Shown here: piece after piece, positions 25,389 to 34,070 of the stretch
How positions within the stretch are numbered: position 1 is the first letter of the stretch
Layout of the letters: the number at the start of each line of letters is the position of its first letter
Source of the DNA: Acidobacteriota bacterium
GTDB lineage: Bacteria; Acidobacteriota; Vicinamibacteria; Vicinamibacterales; JAKQTR01
DNA: 64,000 nucleotides
NCBI GenBank assembly: GCA_029562975.1
Contig: JAKQTR010000042.1
Coordinates: forward strand, 1 to 64,000
Direction: 5' to 3'
Notes under the pieces: generated by a model
What the model was told of the DNA's origin: nothing
Databases searched by the model: none
The model's input: the letters and a program-made list of their open reading frames with translations, nothing else
Program-made: the position numbers and the translations under genes

Positions 25389-26750
25389 ATGCGAGCGATA
25401 CCCACTCTGAAGATCAGCATCTCCGGCGTGCGCGGCGTCGTGGGCGACTCGCTGACGCCCACGCTGCTGACGCGCTTCGCGCAGGCGTTCGGCACGTACA
25501 CGGGATCCGGCACGGTCGTCGTCGGCCGCGACACGCGCACGTCGGGCGAGATGGTGCGACAGGCCGTCGCGGCCGGCCTCCTGTCGAGCGGCTGCCGGGT
25601 CGTCGATCTCGGCGTGTGCCCGGTGCCGACGGTGCAGCTCGCCGTCCGACACCGCCGCGCGCACGGCGGGATTGCCATCACGGCCAGCCACAATCCGCCG
25701 GAATGGAACGCGCTGAAGTTCGTCGGCCCGGACGGGTTGTTCCTGGGCTCCGGCCCGGCCCGCGAGCTGCTCGACATCTACCACCAGGGCGAGTACGTGA
25801 AGGTGCCCGGCGCGAACATGCGGTCGATCGACGTCATGACCGACGGCCTCGATCTCCACCTGAAGGCCATCATGGACGGAGTCGGGCCGCTGCCGGCCGC
25901 GCCGAAGCGCCTGCGCGTCGCGCTCGACGGGTGCAACGGCGCCGGCGCCCTCATCGCGCCGCGCCTGCTCGAGGCGCTCGGGGCCGACGTCGTGCCCATC
26001 AACATCACGCCGAACGGCCTCTTCCCGCGCGGCGCCGAGCCGGTCCCCGAGAACCTCGGCGCGCTCTGCGAGGCCGTTCGCGCCGGCGGCTGCGACATCG
26101 GCTTCGCGCAGGACATGGACGCCGATCGCCTCGCCGTCGTCTCGGAGCTCGGCGAGCCCATCGGCGAGGACTTCACCCTCGTCCTCGCCGCGTGGCACGT
26201 GCTGGCGACCCGCCCCGGCCCGGTGGTGGCCAACCTCTCGACGACGGCCGCCCTGGACGAGGTGGCGCGCCGCTTCAACTGCCCCGTCGTGCGCACGAAG
26301 ATCGGCGAGGCCAACGTCACCGAGCGCATGGTGTCCGAGCGCGCGGTGATTGGCGGCGAGGGAAACGGAGGCGTCATCTACCCGGCCATCAATTTCGCCC
26401 GCGACAGTCAGGTGGGCATGGCGCTCATCCTGCACCTGCTCGCCTCGTCCGGCAAGACGGTGTCGGCCCTCATGGCCGAGCTGCCGGGCTTCGTGATGGT
26501 GAAAGAGAAGCTCGCCTGCCCGTCCAACAGGATCCCGGACGTGCTGCGCATGGTGAAGCGGGAGTACGCCGGCCTGCCGATGGACACGCGCGACGGCGTG
26601 AAGGTCCTGCTCGAGAACGGATGGTTCCACGTCCGCGGATCGAACACCGAGCCCATCGTGCGGGTGGTGGCCGAAGGGCCGTCGCGCGGCGCGGCGCGCG
26701 CGATCGTGGACGAGGTGTTCGGCCGCGTGGCGCGCGTCGTCGCCTCCTGA
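25389..26750 (+). CDS. glmM: Phosphoglucosamine/phosphomannomutase-type enzyme
   Basis: 453-residue phosphohexomutase interconverting hexose-1- and 6-phosphates, likely glucosamine or mannose. Catalytic Ser100 lies in ITASHNPPEWN. The metal loop reads MDADRLAVV, the sugar loop GGEGNGGVIYP and the phosphate loop VRGSNTEPIVRV. The ATG at 25,389 directly follows an in-frame GTG at 25,386. The sequence is closer to archaeal-type GlmM/ManB proteins than to enterobacterial GlmM, so the exact sugar is uncertain. It lies in tandem with an inactive-looking paralogue. Confidence 0.85.
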   Translation: MRAIPTLKISISGVRGVVGDSLTPTLLTRFAQAFGTYTGSGTVVVGRDTRTSGEMVRQAVAAGLLSSGCRVVDLGVCPVPTVQLAVRHRRAHGGIAITASHNPPEWNALKFVGPDGLFLGSGPARELLDIYHQGEYVKVPGANMRSIDVMTDGLDLHLKAIMDGVGPLPAAPKRLRVALDGCNGAGALIAPRLLEALGADVVPINITPNGLFPRGAEPVPENLGALCEAVRAGGCDIGFAQDMDADRLAVVSELGEPIGEDFTLVLAAWHVLATRPGPVVANLSTTAALDEVARRFNCPVVRTKIGEANVTERMVSERAVIGGEGNGGVIYPAINFARDSQVGMALILHLLASSGKTVSALMAELPGFVMVKEKLACPSNRIPDVLRMVKREYAGLPMDTRDGVKVLLENGWFHVRGSNTEPIVRVVAEGPSRGAARAIVDEVFGRVARVVAS

Positions 26751-26761
26751 GCGATCGCCGC

Positions 26762-26795
26762 GGGGCCAGATCCGCATATTTTCAGATCTGACCCC
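26762..26795. repeat. Imperfect 34-bp palindrome between convergent genes
   Basis: The left arm GGGGCCAGATCCG and the right arm CAGATCTGACCCC pair at 11 of 13 positions around an AT-rich centre. It sits in the 50-bp gap between two convergent genes, so it can act as a bidirectional terminator. The form (GGGGTCAGATCTG arms, AT-rich centre) resembles REP-type palindromes mobilised by Y1 transposases, but only one copy is in this window. Confidence 0.55.
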
Positions 26796-26800
26796 AACGG

Positions 26801-27622
26801 TCAGCGCCTGCGCGGGCGGCGCGGCTCGGCGACGACGCGGAACCCGAGGTCGTCGGCGGCGTCCTGCGGCGGGTGGGCCTGGCGCGCGCTGCAGCGCGCG
26901 CTCATCGCATCGAACCGCCAGCTGCCGCCGCGGATGGCCTTGCGCGTTCCGCTGTCCGCCCCCCGGGGGTCGAACTCCCGCCTGGGGTCGTACGGCCCGT
27001 ACCAGTCGTTCGTCCACTCCCACACGTTGCCGTGCATGTCGTGGACGCCCCACTTGTTCGCCGGGAACTTTCCGGCCGGCAGCGTCTTCTCATACGCCGC
27101 CCCGTCCTCGGGCCCGGCCATGAACCGCGTATCGACATTCGCCGCCAGCGCCGGCAGCTGCGCGCCGCCGCTGAAGGCGGTGCGGCTGCCGGCCCGGCAC
27201 GCGTACTCCCATTCGGCTTCCGTCGGCAGCCTGAACCGCATCGCCGTGTTCCCGGCGTTGATGCGGGAGAGGAAGGCGTTCACCTGGTAGAAGTCCACCT
27301 GCTCGACGGGGCACTTCTCGCACCCGGTGAAGCGGCTCGGATTCGACCCCATGACGCGCGCCCACTCCGCCTGCGTCACCTCGTGCTGGCCGATGTAGAA
27401 GAGCTGCGTGATCGTGACCCTGTGCAGGTACTCATCGTCCCGGCGGCCGGGCTCGGCGTCGTTCGTGCCCATCATGAACGACCCGGGCCGCACGGCCACG
27501 AGCACCATCCCCGTTTCGGGCTCGATGTAGAAGTCGGCCGGGCCCGGCGCGACGAGGCGCGCGGCAAAGAGCGCCACGCCCACCCCGGCCAGCGCGACGG
27601 CCGCAGCAACGCGGAGGGTCAC
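26801..27622 (-). CDS. Exported formylglycine-generating-enzyme-like (FGE-sulfatase fold) protein
   Basis: 273 residues. The hydrophobic N-terminus (LRVAAAVALAGVGVALFAARLV) is a signal peptide or anchor. The SUMF1/FGE fold follows: GSFMMGTNDAEP, HEVTQAEWARVMGSNPS, VEQVDFYQVNAFLSRIN, RLPTEAEWEYACRAG, WGVHDMHGNVWEWTNDWYGPY, RGGSWRF and DLGFRVV. True FGEs have a C-terminal Cys pair in a CSRxR-type context; here the region reads SARCSARQAH with one Cys pattern only, so sulfatase activation is doubtful. Many such proteins have other or unknown roles. Its final segment is Arg-rich. Confidence 0.8.
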   Translation of the reverse strand: MTLRVAAAVALAGVGVALFAARLVAPGPADFYIEPETGMVLVAVRPGSFMMGTNDAEPGRRDDEYLHRVTITQLFYIGQHEVTQAEWARVMGSNPSRFTGCEKCPVEQVDFYQVNAFLSRINAGNTAMRFRLPTEAEWEYACRAGSRTAFSGGAQLPALAANVDTRFMAGPEDGAAYEKTLPAGKFPANKWGVHDMHGNVWEWTNDWYGPYDPRREFDPRGADSGTRKAIRGGSWRFDAMSARCSARQAHPPQDAADDLGFRVVAEPRRPRRR

Positions 27623-27729
27623 CCCCAGATTCTACCGCCCCGCCCGGGCGGGCCGGCCCTGAAACCCGCGCGTCCGCCGCGCCGGCCGAATCCTTCGCCT
27701 TTCCGGTCCCCGCCCCGTAAAATCCGGGA

Positions 27730-29697
27730 ATGCGCACGTGGCGCGCCGCGGTCCTCTTCGCCGTCCTGACGCTCCTGTTGACCTGGCCCCTCGCCCGCCA
27801 TCCCTCGTCGGCGACGTGGTCGTCGGGCCCCGACGGGGACCTCTTCATCTGGACCCTTGCGTGGGACGCGCACGCGTTCGTCCATCAGCCCCTGTCGATC
27901 TTCGACGCGAACATCTACCACCCGCTCCGCCGCACGCTGGCGTACTCCGAGAACCTGATCGGAAGCGCGCTCTTTGCGGCACCGGTCATCTGGCTGACCG
28001 GCAGCCCCGTCCTGGCGCTGAACGCCGCCGCGCTGGTCTCGTGCGCGCTGTGCGGCCTCGGCGCCTTCGTGCTGGCGCGCCGGGTTGGACTCCGGGCCGC
28101 CGGGGCCGTCATCGCCGGCCTCGTCTTCGCGTTCGCGCCGCCGCGCTTCTTCCGGACCAGCCAGCTGCACGTCGGCGCCGTGCAATGGATCCCGTTCGCC
28201 CTCGCCTTCCTGCACGCGTACCTGGACAAGGGCCGCGCGCGCGATCTGCGCCTGGCGGCTGCGTGCTTCAGCCTGCAGGCCCTCGCGAGCGGCCACGGGG
28301 CGGCGTTTCTCTTCGTCGCGATGACCGCGCTCGCCGTCTACCGCGCCGTGCGCGGGACCGCCATCGACGCGGCCAGGCGCCTCCGCGACCTGGGTGTGAC
28401 GGGCGCACTCCTGCTCGCGCCGGCCGTGCTCGTCTATCTGCCCTACCGGGCCGTGCAGCAGGAAACCGGGCTGCGCCGGTCGCTCGAGAACTGGGCCGTC
28501 ACGCCAGTCAGCTTCCTTGCGTCGCCGACGCACGCGCACGCGTGGCTCGCCTCGCTCGCGCCGGGCTTGCGCATCCTCGAGGACGCCAGCGCGTACCTCT
28601 TCCCGGGCGTCCTGCCTCTCCTGCTGGCCGCATCAGCGATCGTCCTGCGCCCGGGCGGCGCGCGGCGCGCGATGGGCGGTGGGCGCGGGCCGGCCGGCGC
28701 ACGCCGGGCCCTCGCGGTCCTCGTGCGCGCGGCCGCGTACTTTCTCGAGGCGGCTGTCGCGGCCTCGCTCGTCCTGGCCGTCGCCGTGACGCTCACGGGG
28801 CCGCTGCGGCTCCGCGCCGGCGGCACGGTGGTCGTGTCCGCGCGCAGCGCGCTGCGGCCGTGGCTGCTCGCCGCCGCCGCCGCCCTGGCGCGCGCGGCAT
28901 TGCTCGGCCGCGTGCCGTTCGACCCGGCCTCGCGATGGCGGCGCAGCGCGGCTGGCGTGCGCCGGCTCGGGCTGCGGCTCCGGACACCCGAGCCGTCAGG
29001 CTCAGTCTTCTTCTACGGCCTCCTGATGCTCCTCGGGCTCTGGCTGTCGATCGGCCCGCCGCTCGGCCTCTGGCCGCTCGTGTACTGGCTGCCCGGCATG
29101 AGCTTCATTCGCGTGCCTTCACGGTTCACCGTGCTGGCCGTGCTCGGCCTGGCCATCGTCGCGGGCGCGGGCATGGACCGGCTGCTCGCGCGCGTGTCAT
29201 CCCGGCGCCGGACGCTCCTCCCCGCCGCGGTCGCGGTCCTGCTCGTGGCCGAGTCGGCCGCCGCGCCCCTGTCGCTCGTGCCGGCCCACGCCGAGGCGCC
29301 GCTGGCCGATCGCTGGCTCGCCGCCCGGCCCCGCCCCTTTGTCGTCGCGGAGGTGCCGCTTCCGGATCCGATGGATGCCAGCGCGTTCGAACGCCGCCAG
29401 ACGATGTACATGCTGCACGCGATGGCGCACTGGCAGAAGACCGTGCACGGGTACAGCGGCTGGCGGGCGCCGCTGCACGAGCGGCTCTACCTCGCGATGC
29501 GCGCCTTCCCCGACGATGCCAGCCTGGACGCGCTCTCCCGGCTCGGGGTGACCTACGTCGTGGTGCACACGGAGCTCTACCCGCCCGGGGAGTGGCCCCT
29601 CGTCGAGGAGCGGCTGGAGCGATTCGGCGCGAGGCTCCAACTGGAGCACGTGGCGGGCGCCGGCCGCGTGTACGCGCTTCGTCCGGCCCGTCCGTGA
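27730..29697 (+). CDS. Polytopic membrane protein, GT-C-glycosyltransferase-like
   Basis: 655 residues with about 10-12 predicted membrane segments, starting TWRAAVLFAVLTLLLTWPLA. An acidic pair early in the first loop (SGPDGDLFIWTLAWDAHAF) and the general layout resemble GT-C glycosyltransferases or YfhO-like proteins that use lipid-linked sugars. The C-terminal 150 residues form a soluble domain (VAEVPLPDPMDASAF, then HWQKTVHGYSGWRAP). No decisive motif was found, so the activity is unassigned. It stands alone, convergent with the next gene. Confidence 0.7.
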   Translation: MRTWRAAVLFAVLTLLLTWPLARHPSSATWSSGPDGDLFIWTLAWDAHAFVHQPLSIFDANIYHPLRRTLAYSENLIGSALFAAPVIWLTGSPVLALNAAALVSCALCGLGAFVLARRVGLRAAGAVIAGLVFAFAPPRFFRTSQLHVGAVQWIPFALAFLHAYLDKGRARDLRLAAACFSLQALASGHGAAFLFVAMTALAVYRAVRGTAIDAARRLRDLGVTGALLLAPAVLVYLPYRAVQQETGLRRSLENWAVTPVSFLASPTHAHAWLASLAPGLRILEDASAYLFPGVLPLLLAASAIVLRPGGARRAMGGGRGPAGARRALAVLVRAAAYFLEAAVAASLVLAVAVTLTGPLRLRAGGTVVVSARSALRPWLLAAAAALARAALLGRVPFDPASRWRRSAAGVRRLGLRLRTPEPSGSVFFYGLLMLLGLWLSIGPPLGLWPLVYWLPGMSFIRVPSRFTVLAVLGLAIVAGAGMDRLLARVSSRRRTLLPAAVAVLLVAESAAAPLSLVPAHAEAPLADRWLAARPRPFVVAEVPLPDPMDASAFERRQTMYMLHAMAHWQKTVHGYSGWRAPLHERLYLAMRAFPDDASLDALSRLGVTYVVVHTELYPPGEWPLVEERLERFGARLQLEHVAGAGRVYALRPARP

Positions 29698-29712
29698 AGG
29701 GCCGCCGCGCGG

Positions 29713-30582
29713 CTACGATCCGAGGCGCGAGGCCCGCCAGGGCCGGGTCTTCTCGCCCTCGGTGACCGTTCCCTCGATCGCGTGCCCGTTGACGCGGCCC
29801 TCGTACCGGGCCGCGCCGATCGTCATCGTCAGGCTGGCGCCGCTCAGCCGGCCTTCGGTGATTGGCGTGCTCTCCGATCCGGACTGGAGCGTGCCCGTGA
29901 ACTGCTGGAACGTCTGAACGACGCTCAGGTCGCCCTCGGCCGTCTTCCACTGGCCCTCGATCCTGGCCGGCACGATCCAGAGCATGGCCGTGCACCACGT
30001 CTCGCAGCCCTCGCTCACCGTGGCCGTCTCGTCAGGAATCCAGTCCTCCATGTTGAACGAGTTCGACACGATGCGCGTGCCGGGCTTCAGGTCGAGGATC
30101 TTCGGCCGCAGCCGCATGTTGATCTGCGGCAGCAGGAACATGGTGATGACCGTCGGCTCGGAGAGATCCGTCTCGAACAGGTCGGCGTTGCGGAACGTCG
30201 CCCTGGCGGAGACGCCGGCTTTCTCGGCGTTCGCCCGGGACAGCTCCACCATGTCCGGGTTGTATTCGATGCCGACGGCCCTGGCGCCGCGCTTCGCCGC
30301 GGTGATGACCGTGATGCCGTCGCCGGACCCGAGGTCCATGACGGTGTCGTCGGGCGTGACCTTCGCCATGTCGAGCATCTTGTCGACGAGGGCCTGCGGC
30401 GTCGGCACCCAGACCACGTCCTTGCCAGCCTGCCCCACTTCGGGCTTGAACGCCGGATGCTGGGCCGGCTGGGACGGGTTCTGCGGGGAGCCCGAACTCG
30501 CGACGGACAGGAAGAACGCCTGGGCGAGCACGAGAGCGGCGATCGGCACGATCGATCGGCGCGGGAACAGCGTCGGGCGCAT
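29713..30582 (-). CDS. SAM-dependent methyltransferase-fold protein with an apparent signal peptide
   Basis: 289 residues. The start at 30,582 is chosen because GGAGG lies just upstream. The N-terminus (RPTLFPRRSIVPIAALVLAQAFFLSVAS) looks like a Sec signal peptide, followed by a Pro/Gln-rich linker. The class I methyltransferase fold follows: VWVPTPQALVDKML, motif I VMDLGSGDGITVITAA, VGIEYNPDMVELSRANAE, and ATFRNADLFETD. The last 85 residues are a beta-rich extra domain (WKTAEGDLSVVQTFQQF). An exported SAM enzyme is odd because SAM is cytoplasmic; the hydrophobic segment may instead be a membrane anchor. Confidence 0.8.
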   Translation of the reverse strand: MRPTLFPRRSIVPIAALVLAQAFFLSVASSGSPQNPSQPAQHPAFKPEVGQAGKDVVWVPTPQALVDKMLDMAKVTPDDTVMDLGSGDGITVITAAKRGARAVGIEYNPDMVELSRANAEKAGVSARATFRNADLFETDLSEPTVITMFLLPQINMRLRPKILDLKPGTRIVSNSFNMEDWIPDETATVSEGCETWCTAMLWIVPARIEGQWKTAEGDLSVVQTFQQFTGTLQSGSESTPITEGRLSGASLTMTIGAARYEGRVNGHAIEGTVTEGEKTRPWRASRLGS

Positions 30583-30918
30583 GAAAGCCTCCACGTGGAC
30601 GTCTGGCGATCTTATTCCGCCGCCCCTCGCGTGTCGATGGCCTCGATCGACCGCGTCGGCAGCCGTCTGGCCCAGGTTCGGGCGACGCCGCCGCGCAGCC
30701 GCGAGGGCGGACCGCGGTCCCGCGATGGCCTGGCGGGCCGAAATCGTGCGTCAGGCGGCAGCCCTCCGGCTGGGACACGGCGGACGGACAAGGACGCCCT
30801 CCGCGACTCCCGCCGCGCCGGTCGGCCTGCGCGGCTCGCGAGGGGGCGGCGCCGGCGCTGGGCGCAGGCGCATCTTCCTGGGCTATCATCCCTCGAGCGC
30901 CCCACCGCAGGGGGAGTC
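30583..30918. other. Divergent intergenic region, no gene seen
   Basis: 336 bp between the exported methyltransferase gene and the nagA-like gene, transcribed away from each other. GC-rich throughout. No convincing promoter hexamers or repeats. Confidence 0.4.
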
Positions 30919-32040
30919 ATGAGCGCTTCGCGACCAGACCACCCGACCCGACGCGAGTTCATTGCGGCCGCCGCCGCAGCAGCCGCCGCGCCCGCTCTTG
31001 CCGAGGGACGGGCCGTGGCCGGCGCCGACTCGGCGACGCCGTGGCAGGCCGGGCCGGCCGGCGTGCGCCGGTTCTCGACGCCGGGCCTGGTGGACCTGCA
31101 GGTCAACGGCTTCGCCGGCGTGGACTTCAACGACCCCGGGGTCACGACGGACCAGGTGCGCCACGCGCTGGACGTCATGCGCCGGCACGGCGTGACCGGC
31201 CTGCTGCCGACGATCATCACGAGCACCGCCGAGCATTTCGGCCGCTGCGCCAGGGCGGTGCTGCGCTCGGACGCGAAGGCGATCCTGGGCATCCACATGG
31301 AGGGCCCCTACATCTCGCCCGAGGACGGCCCTCGCGGCGCCCACCCGCGCGAGTTCACGCGGCCCGCCTCGCTCGACGACTTCAAGCGGCGCCAGGATGA
31401 AGCGGAAGGCCGGATCGTCCTGGTGACGCTCGCGCCGGAGGTGCCCGGCGCGCTCCTCCTCATCGAGCACCTGCGCTCCGCCGGGGTGCGCGCGGCGATC
31501 GGCCACACCGGCGCGGCACCCGAGCTCATCCGCGACGCCATCCGCGCCGGAGCGACGCTGTCGACGCACCTGGGCAATGGCTGCGCCAATCTGATCCCGC
31601 GCCATCCGAACTTCATCTGGGAGCAGTTGGCCGCCGACGAGCTGACGGCCTCGCTCGTCGTCGACGGCCACCACCTGCCGCCGGCGACGGTCAAGTCCAT
31701 GATCCGCGCGAAGACGCCGGAGCGCGTGATCCTGGTGACGGACGCCATCTCCGCGGCGGGCCAGCCGCCGGGCGAGTATCAGATCGGATCGTCCAGGGTG
31801 CGGCTCGACGAGAACGGCCGCGTGGCCGTGCCGGGCGCGCCGAACCTGGCCGGCTCGGCGCTGACCCTGGACCGCGCCGTCGCGAACACCGTGCGGTTTG
31901 CCGGCGTCACCATCGAGCAGGCCCTCGCGATGGCCTCGACGCGCCCTGCGGCGTACCTGGGCGTCGCGGCGCCCGGCACGCTCGACGTGGAGTGGGACGC
32001 CGGATCCTTCACGCTCCGCGTGCTGCGAGCCAGCAGCTGA
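30919..32040 (+). CDS. nagA: N-acetylglucosamine-6-phosphate deacetylase-like protein with Tat signal
   Basis: 373 residues from the ATG at 30,919 (GGGGGAG upstream). The N-terminus HPTRREFIAAAAAAAAAPALA is a twin-arginine signal. The amidohydrolase body shows LVDLQVNGFAGVDFND, the metal-site region GIHMEGPYISPEDGPRGAHP, the conserved histidines in AAIGHTGAAPE and STHLGNGCAN, the VVDGHHLPP segment and the catalytic Asp in VILVTDAISAAG. NagA normally acts in the cytoplasm on GlcNAc-6-P. Export suggests a different amino-sugar or peptidoglycan-derived substrate. It lies 29 bp upstream of the thioesterase-like gene. Confidence 0.85.
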   Translation: MSASRPDHPTRREFIAAAAAAAAAPALAEGRAVAGADSATPWQAGPAGVRRFSTPGLVDLQVNGFAGVDFNDPGVTTDQVRHALDVMRRHGVTGLLPTIITSTAEHFGRCARAVLRSDAKAILGIHMEGPYISPEDGPRGAHPREFTRPASLDDFKRRQDEAEGRIVLVTLAPEVPGALLLIEHLRSAGVRAAIGHTGAAPELIRDAIRAGATLSTHLGNGCANLIPRHPNFIWEQLAADELTASLVVDGHHLPPATVKSMIRAKTPERVILVTDAISAAGQPPGEYQIGSSRVRLDENGRVAVPGAPNLAGSALTLDRAVANTVRFAGVTIEQALAMASTRPAAYLGVAAPGTLDVEWDAGSFTLRVLRASS

Positions 32041-32069
32041 GCCGTCATCCTCGCGGGGGACCGTCCGCC

Positions 32070-32804
32070 ATGCCGGAGAAGCTCGTCCTCGACCTGCCCG
32101 TGGCGTACAGCGCCGTCGATCGCGATCAGGTGATCACGCTGCGCGGCGTCTTCGCCTGCTTCCAGGAAGCCGCCATTGCCCATGCCAACGAGCTCAACGC
32201 CGGCACGCACGCCATGGCCGCCCGGGGCGAAGCCTGGGTGCTGAAGCGCATGGCCGCCGCGATCGAGCGTTACCCGGCCTACGGAGAGGCGCTTCGCATC
32301 GAGACGTGGTCGAGCGCCGTCCGCGGGGCCAAGGGGTACCGCGAGTTTCTCGTCTTCGGCGGCGCGGGCGAGCCCGTCTTCCGCGGATCGTCCGTCTGGG
32401 TGTACGTCAGTCTCAAGACGCGGTCGATCGTCCGCGTGCCTGCCGAGGTGGCGGAGGGCTTCCCGTCCCACCCGGGCGACATCCTCTGCCCCGACCTCGA
32501 GGATCTCGAACTGCCGCCGCCCGAGCCGGATTCAGCCGACGTGGTCCAGGTTTCGCTGCGCTATTCTGACGTCGACGCGATGCAGCACGTGAACAACACG
32601 TCGTACTTCGACCTGCTGCAGACGGCGCTGGCCCGGCTCGGGCGGCCGTCCAGGCCGCGCCATGTCCGCGTCAGGTTCGGCAGGGGCATCTCCAGCGACG
32701 TGACGGCGGTTGAAGTCCGGCTCGCCCGCTCCCCGGCCGGGGAGCCTGCGGCGTTCAGCGTCGCCCTGGGGAACGAGATCTTCGCCCGGGGCGACATCGG
32801 CTGA
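32070..32804 (+). CDS. Acyl-ACP thioesterase-like double hot-dog protein
   Basis: 244 residues starting MPEKLVLDLPVAYSAVDRD. Two hot-dog domains in tandem, as in FatA/FatB-type acyl-ACP thioesterases. The N-terminal one carries WVLKRMAAAIERYPAYGE and IETWSSAVRGAKGYREFLV. The C-terminal one carries RYSDVDAMQHVNNTSYFDLL, the usual site of the catalytic Asn/His. It would release fatty acids from acyl carrier protein in the cytoplasm. Probably co-transcribed with the nagA-like gene. Confidence 0.85.
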   Translation: MPEKLVLDLPVAYSAVDRDQVITLRGVFACFQEAAIAHANELNAGTHAMAARGEAWVLKRMAAAIERYPAYGEALRIETWSSAVRGAKGYREFLVFGGAGEPVFRGSSVWVYVSLKTRSIVRVPAEVAEGFPSHPGDILCPDLEDLELPPPEPDSADVVQVSLRYSDVDAMQHVNNTSYFDLLQTALARLGRPSRPRHVRVRFGRGISSDVTAVEVRLARSPAGEPAAFSVALGNEIFARGDIG

Positions 32805-32812
32805 TCCGCATC

Positions 32813-32844
32813 GCCCGCCGCGCCGCGCGCGCAGCGCGGCGGGC
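32813..32844. terminator. GC-rich hairpin after the thioesterase gene
   Basis: A perfect 11-bp stem, GCCCGCCGCGC / GCGCGGCGGGC, with a 10-nt loop, starting 8 bp after the stop codon. There is no T-tract, as often seen in very GC-rich genomes. Confidence 0.6.
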
Positions 32845-32941
32845 CGGCACGCAGTATCGGCGAGACCTCATCGCGCAGCGGAGCCACCTTGCTGGAGTCC
32901 GCGGAGGGGTGCATGCGCCGCCGCACGCGAGCGCAGGCTGG

Positions 32942-32999
32942 TGGCGGAGGGAGAGGGATTCGAACCCCCGGTACGGTTCCCCGTACAGCGGTTTTCAAG
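32942..32999. repeat. Left attachment site: 3' half of tRNA-Ser
   Basis: 58 bp identical to 36,669-36,726. On the minus strand it holds the anticodon-loop 3' side, variable arm, T-arm and acceptor 3' strand, plus 3 nt beyond the tRNA end. The 5' half of a tRNA is absent: after TTTTCAAG the sequence changes from GACCG to TTCGA. This is a non-functional tRNA fragment created by site-specific integration. Confidence 0.9.
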
Positions 33000-33004
33000 T
33001 TCGA

Positions 33005-33215
33005 TCAGCCCGCCCGCCGCGTCGTGTTATCGCCGATTCCAGCTTGGCTGGTGTTGGCCTGGGTGGGGTCGGGTTTGGCAGGGTCGATGAGCATCCGCTG
33101 ACCATCGGCGCGGTCGTTCAGCTTCGATGCCGCGTCCTTCAGATCGCCGGGCGACACGATGTCGTAGCGGTCGAAGATCGACCGGGTCTTGTGGCCCGTC
33201 AGGGCGTAAGCTCCC
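33005..33215 (-). pseudogene. Tyrosine recombinase (integrase), C-terminal fragment
   Basis: About 70 residues containing GHKTRSIFDRYDIVSPGDLKDAASKL. This matches the C-terminal catalytic patch of phage-type integrases: the His/Arg-containing box followed by the nucleophilic Tyr in FDRY. The upstream part, with the first Arg and the rest of the fold, is replaced by an IS3-family element fused in frame. It ends 5 bp from the left attachment repeat, which is where integrase genes of tRNA-targeting islands normally sit. Confidence 0.85.
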
Positions 33216-34035
33216 GCGTCAAGTAGACAGTCCGAAGGGAGACTCCCCGGCGGTGTGGGGCCTCGGGCCAACGTCAGGAGCGGCACCTGCCCGAGGCTGT
33301 CATGGGGCCGCTCGTCGTTGTAGGTTCTCAGCCATTCCTTGGTGAGCTGGCACGCCTCTGCCATGGACTCAAAGAGGTAGGCGTCGAACACATCGGTCCG
33401 ATCGCTGCGATTGAAGCGTTCGATAGACGCGTTCTGGTCCGGCTTGCCCGGCGGGATGTCGTGGATCGCCATCCCCTGGCTCGCACACCACGCGACGAAG
33501 TGCTCCGCCGTCAACTCCGGGCCGGTGTCCACCCGGAAGGCAGCAGGGCGACCGTGGACGGCGAGGAGCTACTCCAGGATGCGTCCGACGCGGGCGCTGG
33601 GGATCGAGCTGTCCGCCTCGACCGCCAGGCCCTCGCGGTTGCCCTCGTCCATGATCGTCAAGATGCGAAACCGCCGGCCCTCATAGAGGGTGTCCGACAT
33701 GACGTCGAGCGCCCACGTGTGGTGCAGCACGGCCGGCGCGGTCCGCGGCTGCCGCAGTCGCTGGGGCACGCGAGGCTGCGTCCGTCGGGGCAAGTTCAGC
33801 CGCAAGGCGCCATACACGCGATGCACCCGTTTGTGATTCCACCGATGGCCCTGCAGCCGCAGCCAATAGAAGCACCTCCAGAAGCCTCACCGGCCGTGAT
33901 CCGCGATCACAGTGGTCAAGGCCGCAATGACGGCGGCGTCGGCACGGACCCGAGACACCAGAGGCCGGTAGTACGCCGCCCGCGACAGCCTCACCACGCG
34001 ACACGCTCGTGGCACCGAGCGCTGACAATCGTGGG
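33216..34035 (-). pseudogene. IS3-family transposase OrfB with two in-frame stops
   Basis: Recognisable throughout in one frame: LSRAAYYRPLVSRVRADAA, then HRWNHKRVHRVYGAL, VLHHTWALDVMSDTLYEGRR, LTIMDEGNREGLAVEAD, DTGPELTAEHFVAWC and PGKPDQNASIERFNRSDRTD. It is broken by a TGA near 33,895 and a TAG near 33,570. The catalytic Asp (LDVMSD), the second Asp (VDTGPE) and the Glu (ASIERFN) are still readable. No OrfA is seen. The 3' end runs in frame into the integrase fragment. Confidence 0.85.
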
Positions 34036-34070
34036 AGATATTGTCAAATGTTGTGGGTCGGCCGCGTGAG

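Noticed and set aside
23706-27053. Very long minus-strand open frame (over 1100 codons) across the two mutase genes
   Set aside because: High-GC shadow frame: Arg/His/Gly-rich, no family features, and opposite to two clearly conserved genes.
32942-32999. Second complete tRNA-Ser gene
   Set aside because: Only the 3' half is present; the 5' acceptor and D-arm are missing, so it is an attachment-site fragment.
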